DNA from: Fontibacter flavus
GTDB lineage: Bacteria > Bacteroidota > Bacteroidia > Cytophagales > Cyclobacteriaceae
Direction of reading: 5' to 3'
DNA: 27,015 nt
Assembly (NCBI RefSeq): GCF_042432905.1
Contig: NZ_JBHLWI010000011.1
Span: forward strand, 1-27,015
In this document: piece by piece, positions 16,963 through 24,996 of the stretch
How the letters are laid out: each line of letters starts with the position of its first letter
How positions within the stretch are numbered: position 1 is the stretch's first letter
Position numbers and translations under genes: made by a program
The notes under the pieces: generated by a model
What the model was told of the DNA's origin: nothing
The model's database searches: none
What the model saw: only the letters and a program-made list of their open reading frames with translations

Positions 16963-17865
16963 TTAACCCTTGTCCAAAACTAAATCCTGTTCTAATGACG
17001 AAATATGACGCTGAATCCGTTCCATCAACCACATTGGGGTAGATGTAGCGCCACAAATTCCAACTTTATCTTCAGGTTTAAACCACAATGGATTAATCTC
17101 TGTTTCGTTCTCCACAAAATAACTTCTTAAATTTTCATTTCTGCAAACCTGATAAAGCGCTTTTCCGTTAGAGCTTTTCTTACCGGAAACGAAAATAATC
17201 ACGTCATTTTCCTGTGCAAATTTCTGCAGCTGAGGCTCCCTATTGGATACCTGTCTGCAAATAGAATCATTGGCATTGAAGTCAACCTCATTCAGCGCAC
17301 CCTTTTCAGCCTGAATCCTTTCTTCAATTTTGGATTTCAATTCATAAAAACCCCTTGTACTCTTGGTTGTCTGACTGAATAAAGTGACAGGTCTGGAATA
17401 ATCGATTTTTTCCAAATCTTTATCCTCCATGACCACTATTGCTTTTTCCAGAGTCTGACCCGTCAAGCCGATCACCTCAGCATGTCCTTTTTTACCATAT
17501 ATTACAATCTGACCATTCTCTTTCTCCATTTTGTCAAAAGCGGTCTTTACCCTGTGCTGTAGCTTTAGGACAACCGGACATGAAGCATCTATCAGCTCAA
17601 TATTGTTTTCAATAGCCATTTTATATGTTTCAGGTGGCTCTCCGTGTGCACGGATCAATACCTTACAATCGCTCAATTGCTGTAGCTGATCCCTATCTAT
17701 GACGACAAGACCCTTTTCACTGAGGCGCTTAACCTCCATATCATTATGCACGATATCACCCAGACAATAAAGCTTATCTGAAGATTCCATTTCATCTTCG
17801 GCCATTTTGATGGCAAATTCTACCCCAAAACAGTAACCTGAATTTTTATCAATGGTTATTTCCAT
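16963..17865 (-). CDS. ispH: 4-hydroxy-3-methylbut-2-enyl diphosphate reductase
   Basis: IspH (LytB) carries out the last step of the MEP pathway, reducing HMBPP to IPP and DMAPP with a [4Fe-4S] cluster. The three cluster cysteines are present: Cys12 in SGYCFGV, Cys96 in DASCPVV and Cys203 in SICRQVSNRE. Substrate-binding histidines are seen at His40 and His74 (AHGEPPE), with the GATSTP segment near the C-terminus. The 300-residue length is normal. The gene overlaps the 3' end of cmk by 17 nt, so the two are co-transcribed, a pairing seen in other Bacteroidota. Supplying isoprenoids for quinones, it is functionally close to the respiratory nqr genes downstream. Confidence 0.97.
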   Translation of the reverse strand: MEITIDKNSGYCFGVEFAIKMAEDEMESSDKLYCLGDIVHNDMEVKRLSEKGLVVIDRDQLQQLSDCKVLIRAHGEPPETYKMAIENNIELIDASCPVVLKLQHRVKTAFDKMEKENGQIVIYGKKGHAEVIGLTGQTLEKAIVVMEDKDLEKIDYSRPVTLFSQTTKSTRGFYELKSKIEERIQAEKGALNEVDFNANDSICRQVSNREPQLQKFAQENDVIIFVSGKKSSNGKALYQVCRNENLRSYFVENETEINPLWFKPEDKVGICGATSTPMWLMERIQRHISSLEQDLVLDKG

Positions 17866-18556
17866 ATTCTTTGCTGTAAAGACCGATTTTTTCTTTGGCC
17901 AAATCCACTACTTTTTTTACCTGATCATCAAATTTCAGGTAACTTGTATCAACTTCAATTGCATCATCTGCTTTTAGAAGAGGACTCTCTTTTCTGGTTG
18001 AATCAATTTCGTCCCTTTCTCCTAAATTGCGGATAATCTCCTCCAGCTTGACCTCCACTCCTTTTTCCTGAAGTTCTTGCTGCCTCCTAGCTGCCCTGAT
18101 CTGCAGATCTGCTGTCATAAATACCTTTAATTCTGCATCAGGAAAAACAACTGTACCTATATCACGGCCATCCATGACCACTCCTTTTGCATCACCGAGC
18201 TTTTGCTGCTGCGCTACCAATGCTGTTCTGACTTCTTTTATCTTACTGACTTCACTGACATAATCTGAAACCTCCATGCTTCGGATGGCATCCTCCACAT
18301 TTTCACCGTTCAGATAGGTTTCCTGACGGCCATTGTCTGGATTAGCACGAAAAGAAATCTCAATTTGGCTTAAACTCGAAAGTATTTCCTTTATATCCGT
18401 AATATCCGTGCCATTCTTTAAAAATTGTAATGTAGCTGCTCTATACATGGCTCCAGAATCGATATAGGTGTAGCCTAAAATTTTGGCAACTGCCTTAGCG
18501 GTAGAACTTTTGCCACATCCAGAATATCCGTCAATTGCAATTACGATTTTGCGCAT
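17849..18556 (-). CDS. cmk: Cytidylate kinase
   Basis: Cmk phosphorylates CMP and dCMP with ATP in pyrimidine nucleotide synthesis. The 235-residue protein opens with the P-loop GYSGCGKSS (10-18), which replaces the enterobacterial GPAGSGKG form and is usual in this group. The CMP-binding segment with YIDSGAMYRAAT follows at about 31-42, then MDGRDIGTVVFPDAELKVF, the conserved ligand-binding core. It is the first gene of the cmk-ispH pair and overlaps ispH by 17 nt. A candidate -7 box lies about 37 nt upstream of the ATG. Confidence 0.96.
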   Translation of the reverse strand: MRKIVIAIDGYSGCGKSSTAKAVAKILGYTYIDSGAMYRAATLQFLKNGTDITDIKEILSSLSQIEISFRANPDNGRQETYLNGENVEDAIRSMEVSDYVSEVSKIKEVRTALVAQQQKLGDAKGVVMDGRDIGTVVFPDAELKVFMTADLQIRAARRQQELQEKGVEVKLEEIIRNLGERDEIDSTRKESPLLKADDAIEVDTSYLKFDDQVKKVVDLAKEKIGLYSKEYGNNH

Positions 18557-18593
18557 TTAATAAAAGTAGCCTTGGCTTTTTTAATTATAGGCG

Positions 18594-18601
18594 CAAATAT
18601 A
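18594..18601 (-). promoter_or_regulatory. Candidate -7 promoter box for cmk-ispH
   Basis: The minus strand reads TATATTTG, an exact match to TAnnTTTG, followed by a plausible leader of about 30 nt to the cmk ATG. No clear -33 TTG is seen at the usual spacing. Confidence 0.4.
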
Positions 18602-18704
18602 GTAGTTTTAATTCTATTTCCTTCCCGAATTAAATGTATTGCACTTCAATGTAAGGATATTCCATTTACTTGTTGAAATTTGAAAATCAATTCATTAAAA
18701 ACAC

Positions 18705-20345
18705 ATGATTATGACTTCTTTTAAAGTTTTAGGACAACTTGTTGACATACCAAACAGATCTATTTTCCCGGCAGAAATTGAAGTTGACTATAAGACTATC
18801 GTCTCTATCCGAAAGATCAACCACTCACCGGAACTGCCTTTTATTTTACCCGGATTCATAGATGCACATGTGCATGTAGAATCCTCCATGTTGGTACCTT
18901 CGGAGTTTGCACGGTTGGCCGTATGTCACGGAACAGTGGCAAGTATTTCCGACCCACATGAAATTGCCAATGTATGCGGCATGGAAGGGGTAAATTACAT
19001 GATCGACAACGGAAATCAGGTCCCTTTTAAATTTTACTTTGGTGCTCCCTCCTGTGTGCCGGCTACTCCTTTTGAAACTGCCGGTGCTGTTATTGACGCC
19101 CATGACCTCAATGAGCTGCTTCAAAGACAAGAGATTGTATATCTGGCGGAAATGATGAACTGGCCCGGCACTGTCAACAGAGACCCTGAGGTAATGGAAA
19201 AAATTGCAGTGGCCAAAAAATATGGCAAGCCAGTCGATGGCCATGCTCCAGGATTGAAGGGTGAACTTGCCGCTAAATATGCCTCTGCAGGCATCACTAC
19301 GGATCATGAATGCTTTACATTGGAAGAAGCGCTCGACAAAGTCCAACTAGGGATGAAAATAGCCATCCGGGAAGGCAGTGCCGCGAAAAATTTTGATGCG
19401 TTGATCGATCTGATTGACGATTACCCAGGCCAGGTAATGTTCTGCTCTGATGATAAACATCCCGACAACTTAGCAGTAAGCCACATCAATGAACTGGCGG
19501 CAAGGGCAATTGCTAAAGGAAAAAACCTCTTTGATGTATTGGAAGCTGCATGCATGACACCGATCCACCATTACCGCATGGCTGTAGGTCAACTACGCAT
19601 TGGAGATCCGGCAGATTTCATTTTGGTTAAAGACCTTAAAAAATTTCAAGTTTTACAAACCTACATCGAAGGGGAGCTGGTAGCCGATAATGGAAAAACA
19701 CTTATCCGAAAGGTTGAAAATCCGGTCATCAATAATTTCAATACAGGCTTCAAAACCGAAACTGATTTTAAAATCAAAGCTCAAGGAAACAGGGTAAGGG
19801 TCATTGAAGCCTTGGATGGACAGCTGATCACTCCCGAAATCCAAGGAGAAATCCGTATCCAAGATGGCATCGCAATATCCAATCCAAAAGAGGATATCTT
19901 GAAAATCACAGTGGTCAATAGATATGAAGACGCCCCACCAGCAATAGCTTTCATTAAGAATTTTGGTCTAAAGGAAGGTGCTATTGCTTCCTCGGTAGGA
20001 CATGATTCTCATAATATTATTGCTGTAGGTGTCGATGATGCATCCATCTGTAAAGCAGTAAATATGATCATTGAAAAAAAGGGGGGAATATCTGCAGTAA
20101 GTGATCAGGAGGAGATGATGATTCCCCTACCAGTAGGAGGAATTATGTCCCCAGAGGATGGTTATGAAGTTGCCCAAGCCTATACTAAAATTGACCTGTT
20201 GTCCAAGAAAATGGGATCTACCTTACACTCTCCGTTTATGACTTTGAGTTTTATGGCCCTGTTGGTCATCCCAGATCTTAAATTGAGTGACAAAGGATTG
20301 TTCAATGGACAGAAATTCAGTTTTACCGATGTGTTTTTATCCTGA
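18705..20345 (+). CDS. ade: Adenine deaminase
   Basis: Ade converts adenine to hypoxanthine and ammonia in purine salvage. It belongs to the amidohydrolase superfamily. The 546 residues match the family. The first metal site is DAHVHVESSML with His55 and His57, followed by SDPHEIANVCG (about 82-92), the family signature, and FCSDDKHPDNL further on. The C-terminal domain typical of Ade is complete, including DHDSHN-type and VGGIMS-like segments. ATG at 18705 and ATG at 18711 are both possible starts, differing by two residues. It is divergent from cmk across 148 nt. I looked for a purine riboswitch there and found nothing recognisable. Confidence 0.95.
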   Translation: MIMTSFKVLGQLVDIPNRSIFPAEIEVDYKTIVSIRKINHSPELPFILPGFIDAHVHVESSMLVPSEFARLAVCHGTVASISDPHEIANVCGMEGVNYMIDNGNQVPFKFYFGAPSCVPATPFETAGAVIDAHDLNELLQRQEIVYLAEMMNWPGTVNRDPEVMEKIAVAKKYGKPVDGHAPGLKGELAAKYASAGITTDHECFTLEEALDKVQLGMKIAIREGSAAKNFDALIDLIDDYPGQVMFCSDDKHPDNLAVSHINELAARAIAKGKNLFDVLEAACMTPIHHYRMAVGQLRIGDPADFILVKDLKKFQVLQTYIEGELVADNGKTLIRKVENPVINNFNTGFKTETDFKIKAQGNRVRVIEALDGQLITPEIQGEIRIQDGIAISNPKEDILKITVVNRYEDAPPAIAFIKNFGLKEGAIASSVGHDSHNIIAVGVDDASICKAVNMIIEKKGGISAVSDQEEMMIPLPVGGIMSPEDGYEVAQAYTKIDLLSKKMGSTLHSPFMTLSFMALLVIPDLKLSDKGLFNGQKFSFTDVFLS

Positions 20346-20569
20346 TTTCATACCTCTCATATAATTAGCAATGCTTGATAATTCAATATTTTATTTTGCT
20401 ATAAATGTAAAATTAGAATTTTAACCCAGCGAATATTGACTTTATAACCAGCCATTTGGCTGCATGAAGAAATCCCAATGCATTTTATGGAATTCTGAAT
20501 ATGGATAAACCATTATCTTTCACAACAAGTTAAGTATCTTAGGAAAAGATAAACCCAAATAATTAGCGT
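20346..20569. other. Intergenic region between ade and acyl-CoA dehydrogenase
   Basis: This AT-rich 224-nt gap has no gene. I see a small hairpin, CAGCC (20449-20453) with GGCTG (20458-20462), but no T-run and no convincing ade terminator. The dehydrogenase promoter must lie here, but I could not place a confident consensus. Confidence 0.6.
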
Positions 20570-21715
20570 ATGATGAATTTTGATTTGAACGAAAATCAGA
20601 CCATGATTGCCCAAATGATTCGTGATTTTGGGGCAAAAGAAATCACCCCTTTTAGAAAAGAATGGGATGACAATCAACATTTCCCATTAGAACTATTCAA
20701 AAAGCTAGGGGAATTGGGATTGATGGGTGTATTGGTGCCTACAGAATATGGTGGTTCAGGTTTCGGTTATTATGAGTATGTCACGGCTATTGCCGAACTG
20801 GCCAAACTGGACCCGGCGATTGGGCTATCCATGGCAGCACACAATTCCCTTTGCACCGGTCATATCATGATGTTTGGCAATGAGGAACAAAAAAGAAAAT
20901 ACCTTCCAAAACTGGCAACCTGTGAATATTTAGGCGCCTGGGGATTGACCGAGCCAAATACAGGTTCAGATGCCGGCAATATGAGAACAGTTGCCATCAA
21001 GGATGGAGATTATTATGTGATCAATGGTGCCAAAAACTTTATTACCCATGGTTATTCAGGAGATGTGGCAGTGGTAATAGCGAGGACCGGTGAAGTGGGT
21101 GACTCTCATGGCATGACTGCATTCATCATTGAGAAAGGAACTCCGGGATTTAGAGGAGGAAGAAAAGAAGACAAACTCGGGATGAGGGCATCTGAGACTG
21201 CTGAATTGATTTTTGAAGACTGTAGGGTACACAAAGATCAGATTCTTGGTGAAGTAGGAGAAGGATTTATCCAGTCCATGAAAATTCTGGATGGAGGAAG
21301 GATTTCTATTGCAGCACTATCTTTGGGTATTGCAGAAGGCGCACTCGAAGAGTCCATCCAATATTCAAAAGAAAGACAGCAATTCAACCAACCCATCAGT
21401 AAGTTTCAGGGTATCTCCTTCAAACTTGCCGATATGGCTACCCAAGTGGAAGCCGCCAGGCTCCTAACCTTCAAAGCTGCAGACTTGAAAAACAAAGGGC
21501 AAAAAGTGACATTGGCAGGTGCTAAAGCCAAATTATATGCTTCTGAAGTGGCAGTTTCGGTTTCCAATGAAGCAGTACAGATTTTTGGAGGATATGGTTT
21601 TACTAAAGATTACCCTGTTGAAAAGTATTACAGGGATTCAAAACTGTGCACAATCGGAGAAGGCACCTCAGAAATCCAAAAAATGGTCATTTCGAGGGAA
21701 ATACTTAAAAAATAA
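20570..21715 (+). CDS. Acyl-CoA dehydrogenase (short-chain/butyryl type)
   Basis: Acyl-CoA dehydrogenases are FAD enzymes that oxidise acyl-CoA to the trans-2-enoyl-CoA in beta-oxidation, passing electrons to ETF. The 381-residue length matches this family. Visible are the GLTEPNTGSDAGNM substrate/FAD segment (about 125-138), FGGYGFTKDYPVEKYYRDSK near the C-terminus, and GEGTSEIQ with Glu364 in the position of the usual catalytic base. The start may be either of two tandem ATGs (20570 or 20573). It stands alone, with no ETF or other beta-oxidation genes next to it, and ends at a terminator. Exact chain-length specificity, or a branched-chain role, cannot be read from this. Confidence 0.94.
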   Translation: MMNFDLNENQTMIAQMIRDFGAKEITPFRKEWDDNQHFPLELFKKLGELGLMGVLVPTEYGGSGFGYYEYVTAIAELAKLDPAIGLSMAAHNSLCTGHIMMFGNEEQKRKYLPKLATCEYLGAWGLTEPNTGSDAGNMRTVAIKDGDYYVINGAKNFITHGYSGDVAVVIARTGEVGDSHGMTAFIIEKGTPGFRGGRKEDKLGMRASETAELIFEDCRVHKDQILGEVGEGFIQSMKILDGGRISIAALSLGIAEGALEESIQYSKERQQFNQPISKFQGISFKLADMATQVEAARLLTFKAADLKNKGQKVTLAGAKAKLYASEVAVSVSNEAVQIFGGYGFTKDYPVEKYYRDSKLCTIGEGTSEIQKMVISREILKK

Positions 21716-21756
21716 TAGCCCACGGATTCAAAAGCATAAAAGCTTGCAAAAAAATC

Positions 21757-21804
21757 ACGCAGCAAATACAGTAAGTAAACACTGTAAATGCTGCGTATTT
21801 TTTT
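21757..21804. terminator. Bidirectional terminator after acyl-CoA dehydrogenase
   Basis: ACGCAGCA with ATACAGT-type arms (21757-21772 and 21781-21796) pair except for a 2x2 internal mismatch, with an 8-nt loop. T-run at 21798-21804 and A-run at 21748-21754 make it usable in both directions, so it can also end the leftward CsbD transcript. Confidence 0.85.
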
Positions 21805-21845
21805 AGCCTAAAAGTATCATATTAGATAAGTGAAAATTAACAGGA

Positions 21846-22067
21846 TTATTTTTTATGGGAAGGAACTTCCTGCTCTTCCTCTTTTCCAAATAAAAGCTTG
21901 GATAATTCTTCTTTAGCCGCCCCTGTTTTCTTTTGAATTTTTCCCAACAGCTGATCTTCCTGGCCTTCTGCATAAACAAGGTCATCATCTGTCAGTTCAG
22001 CATACCTTTCTTTTAACTTTCCCTTCAATTCATTCCAATTTCCTTGTATCTTTAATTCAAGTGACAT
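21846..22067 (-). CDS. CsbD-family stress protein
   Basis: CsbD proteins are small, highly charged general stress proteins of unknown biochemistry. The 73-residue product has the family core at about 9-60: GNWNELKGKLKERYAELTDDDL, a GQEDQLLGKIQKKTG segment and a lysine-rich tail. No signal peptide or membrane segment is seen. It is divergent from the GH16 gene across 84 nt and shares the downstream terminator with the dehydrogenase gene. Confidence 0.88.
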   Translation of the reverse strand: MSLELKIQGNWNELKGKLKERYAELTDDDLVYAEGQEDQLLGKIQKKTGAAKEELSKLLFGKEEEQEVPSHKK

Positions 22068-22151
22068 ATCAATAAGTTTTAAAGTTTAACATAAAATTTG
22101 ATTAAAATAGAGCAAAGGCCATTCCAAAAACCATATTTTAAAATTTAATTT

Positions 22152-22943
22152 ATGAAATATATAACATTTCCAGTATTACTCATATTGCTTTTGGCCTGTC
22201 AGCCCCAATCAAAACAGGCCCAACTGTTATGGTCTGATGAATTTGAAAATGAAGGTCTACCTGATCCTGAAAAATGGGTCTATGATGTAGGCGATCATGG
22301 GTGGGGGAATAATGAATTACAATATTATACCAAAGGAGAAACCCGGAATGCGAGAATTGAAAACGGTAATCTAATCATCGAGGCCCATCAGGACAGTATT
22401 TTTGAAAAAGGATACAGTTCGGCCCGTCTCTTGACCAGAGGAAAGGCTTCCTGGCAATATGGATATATCGAAGTAAAGGCCAAACTCCCAAAAGGAATAG
22501 GTACCTGGCCTGCCATATGGATGCTTCCTGAAGGAAATAAGTATGGAGGATGGCCGAAAAGCGGTGAAATAGACATCATGGAACATGTAGGATACGATCA
22601 GGGAAATATCCACGGAACAGTTCACACTGAGGCATTCAACCACATAAAGGGGACCCAAAAAGGCAAACAGGTTGCTGTGCCTACCTGTTCTGAGGAATTC
22701 CATGTCTATGCCATAGATTGGCAGGAACACAAGATTGATTTTTACCTCGATGGAGAACGCTACCATACTTTCGAAAATACAGGAGAGGGTTGGGAACAAT
22801 GGCCTTTTGACCATGAATTTCATTTAATTTTCAATATTGCAGTGGGGGGAAACTGGGGAGGTGCCAAAGGCGTTGATGCAGATATCTGGCCGCAGCGAAT
22901 GGAAATTGACTATGTTAGGGTATATAATCAAAAACCAGAATAA
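22152..22943 (+). CDS. Glycoside hydrolase family 16 lipoprotein, beta-glucanase-like
   Basis: GH16 enzymes cleave beta-1,3 or beta-1,4 bonds in glucans such as laminarin, agar or carrageenan. The 263-residue protein has a lipoprotein signal with lipobox LLAC and Cys16, so it is probably exposed at the cell surface or in the periplasm. The active-site stretch GEIDIMEHVG holds the nucleophile Glu139, Asp141 and the acid/base Glu144 (bulged ExDxxE form of the laminarinase type). The preceding segments WSDEFENEGLPDPEKW and GTWPAIWMLPEG are characteristic of laminarinases. There are no SusC/SusD or other carbohydrate genes nearby, so it is not part of a visible utilisation locus. Substrate not proven by sequence; beta-1,3-glucan is the best guess. 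Confidence 0.92.
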   Translation: MKYITFPVLLILLLACQPQSKQAQLLWSDEFENEGLPDPEKWVYDVGDHGWGNNELQYYTKGETRNARIENGNLIIEAHQDSIFEKGYSSARLLTRGKASWQYGYIEVKAKLPKGIGTWPAIWMLPEGNKYGGWPKSGEIDIMEHVGYDQGNIHGTVHTEAFNHIKGTQKGKQVAVPTCSEEFHVYAIDWQEHKIDFYLDGERYHTFENTGEGWEQWPFDHEFHLIFNIAVGGNWGGAKGVDADIWPQRMEIDYVRVYNQKPE

Positions 22944-23036
22944 TTACCATAGATCAGAATCATCAATTAACGCTAAGCATTAATAGGTAGTGAGGGAGAA
23001 TGAATTACAATTGGTAATTTGTTCTATTTTTGCATC

Positions 23037-23909
23037 ATGGGTCTAAAAGCAATTGCGAAGAATTTAAGTTTTTGGAGTTTACTGAAAATCAGTAGACCCG
23101 TCAACCTGCTCATTCTCGCTTTTGCCCAGATCATGACCGCTCTTTTCTTGGTGGAGACAGACCGTATGGGACTGCCTGTTTACCAGGACATCAAATTATA
23201 CCTATTGATCATTACCACACTGATGATTGCCGCAGCAGGGTACATGATCAACGATTACTACGATGTCAAGATAGATTATATCAACAAGCCCGACGAAGTC
23301 ATTATCGGGAGGACCATGAAAAGACGGGTGGCCTTGTTTTACCACTCAGTGCTTAATTTCACAGCCATCGGAATAGGGGTATTCATAAGCCCTAGGGTTG
23401 CATTAGTCTTATTCTTCGCTGCTTTCCTTCTCTGGTTTTATAGCAACCTTCTTAAAAGGCTCCCATTCATTGGAAATCTCACCGTAGCTTTACTGACCGG
23501 CGCATCCATTTGGTTAATAGGTTATTTTTACCAGAAATCAGAACTACTGGTGTTGACCTATGCTATTTTTGCCTTTTTCATGAACCTGATCAGAGAAATC
23601 CTAAAAGATATCGAAGACCGGAATGGAGACCGGAAACATGGCTGCAAAACCTTGCCCATTGTAATCGGTTTCAGAAACACCAAAAGAGTGATCTTCGCCA
23701 TTGCCATTGTATTTGTCTGTTCGATTTTAGTGGTTACTTTCAAAATCAACAATCCAAAGCTTTATTATTACTTCGGAGTATTGAGCATCCTGTTTTTGAT
23801 TTTTATGTATAAAATCTATTATGCAGACAGGAAGCTACATTTTACACAACTGAGTTTGCTCAATAAAATCCTGATGTTTGCCGGGATCGTCAGCATGATA
23901 TTTTTATAA
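23037..23909 (+). CDS. UbiA-type prenyltransferase, membrane protein
   Basis: UbiA-superfamily enzymes transfer an isoprenyl chain to an aromatic or glycerol-phosphate acceptor within the membrane. I start at ATG 23037 (290 residues) and not at the in-frame TTG at 23019. Both Asp-rich motifs are present: NDYYDVKID with Asp73, Asp76 and Asp80, and KDIEDRNGDRKHGCKTLP with Asp191, Asp194 and Asp198. About eight hydrophobic helices follow the family pattern. It most resembles those annotated in Bacteroidota as geranylgeranylglycerol-phosphate geranylgeranyltransferase-like; the acceptor is uncertain. Its final Leu codon coincides with the truA stop codon on the other strand, so no terminator fits between them. 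Confidence 0.88.
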   Translation: MGLKAIAKNLSFWSLLKISRPVNLLILAFAQIMTALFLVETDRMGLPVYQDIKLYLLIITTLMIAAAGYMINDYYDVKIDYINKPDEVIIGRTMKRRVALFYHSVLNFTAIGIGVFISPRVALVLFFAAFLLWFYSNLLKRLPFIGNLTVALLTGASIWLIGYFYQKSELLVLTYAIFAFFMNLIREILKDIEDRNGDRKHGCKTLPIVIGFRNTKRVIFAIAIVFVCSILVVTFKINNPKLYYYFGVLSILFLIFMYKIYYADRKLHFTQLSLLNKILMFAGIVSMIFL

Positions 23910-24689
23910 GTTTTTAAACTGAAGATCCTGTAAGATAAGCCCATTGGCAGGAGCATGCCGGACTAAAGGCCTGCATTCTTCAGAATGTAAAGCCTGATTC
24001 ATATCACTTAGGGAAATATTTCCCAACCCTAGTTCAACCAAGGCTGAAACCATCATCCTGACCTGATATCTCAAAAAGCCATCTCCCCTGACTTTAAAAA
24101 TAAGCGCATTGTCGGGAACAAGACCTGTACCTGCCCGAGGGTGTGGAATAATTGCTGATTCAAAAATTTCCCTTTGGTAATTATCAGTCAATTTATCAAT
24201 GGAGCAAAACTTCCTGAAATCATGCTTGCCTAGAAATAAGCTCGCACCTTCCTGCATGATTTTAATGTCAGGATTGCCTGGAAAATAGGCAAGATTGGCT
24301 GCGGCAAAAGGGTGGAATTTCTCTCCAAATGCCATATGGTAATGGTACTCTTTCCATTCAATATCCTGGATGACATTAAAAGTCTTGGAAACCGGGAGGC
24401 AGGAAAGCAACCTGATGTCAGCAGGAAGGTTTTCATTAACCTTTTCCAAAAACCCAACTTGCTCCAAAGGCGTTCTTAAAAACAACTCAAAAGCCCCTTT
24501 TTGACAGGAAACCCCTGAATCTGTACGACTTGCGCCAAGGATGTTAAAGTCTTCATGTCCCAGTACATACCTGATACCTCTTTCCAGTGTGCCTTGAATG
24601 GTTTTGACACCTTTCTGCTTTTGCCAGCCAGAATAACGTAAACCGAGGTACTGAAGGTAGAAAAGGTAGGTAAAAGGCCTTGTTTGCAT
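23904..24689 (-). CDS. truA: tRNA pseudouridine synthase A
   Basis: TruA makes pseudouridine at positions 38, 39 and 40 in the anticodon stem of several tRNAs. The 261-residue length is typical. The catalytic aspartate is Asp57 in GASRTDSGVSC; the family usually has a Gly or Ala-Gly before RTD and Ala in RTDAG, so the local context is slightly divergent. The second domain has the RVRGDGFLRYQVRMM segment (about 205-220), the usual signature. It is convergent with the UbiA gene, overlapping it by 6 nt, with 307 nt to the divergent surface lipoprotein gene. Confidence 0.93.
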   Translation of the reverse strand: MQTRPFTYLFYLQYLGLRYSGWQKQKGVKTIQGTLERGIRYVLGHEDFNILGASRTDSGVSCQKGAFELFLRTPLEQVGFLEKVNENLPADIRLLSCLPVSKTFNVIQDIEWKEYHYHMAFGEKFHPFAAANLAYFPGNPDIKIMQEGASLFLGKHDFRKFCSIDKLTDNYQREIFESAIIPHPRAGTGLVPDNALIFKVRGDGFLRYQVRMMVSALVELGLGNISLSDMNQALHSEECRPLVRHAPANGLILQDLQFKNL

Positions 24690-24996
24690 GAGGTAAAAAT
24701 GGATGAAATATGGATCAAAATCAGTTTTTCATGTGAAAATAAAAGTTTTTATTATTTACATAAAAATTATTAATAATTAAAGATGACTGATTTTTATCAT
24801 GTTTTTAAAAACATCAAAATCAAAAAAATATTGTTTTTTAATTCCATTTTACTATTTAAGCCCAAAGAAAAAAAACTAAATCAATTTATTTAAAATAAGT
24901 ATTGTTTATTTATAAATAGTATTTTTTGCTTATCGTGTACGTTTTTTTACTTTTCATTTACTTTTTATTACCTTAAACAATATTATTTGAACGCAC
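24690..24996. other. AT-rich intergenic region upstream of the surface lipoprotein
   Basis: This 307-nt stretch has no gene and is extremely AT-rich, with many short A and T runs. A possible promoter is near 24902-24928, with a TTG at 24902-24904 and a TA...TTTTTTG motif at 24920-24928; the spacing (about 15 nt) is shorter than usual, so I give it little weight. Promoters for both flanking divergent genes must lie here. Confidence 0.5.

Noticed and set aside
18557..18704. Purine riboswitch upstream of adenine deaminase
   Set aside because: No three-way junction core or terminator-like switch could be recognised in the cmk-ade gap.
22371..22823. 150-codon open frame opposite the GH16 gene
   Set aside because: It lies wholly within a clear GH16 catalytic domain on the other strand, and shows no recognisable features.
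23019..23036. TTG start extending the UbiA-type protein by six residues
   Set aside because: An ATG 18 nt downstream is better, and the extension overlaps a promoter-like box.
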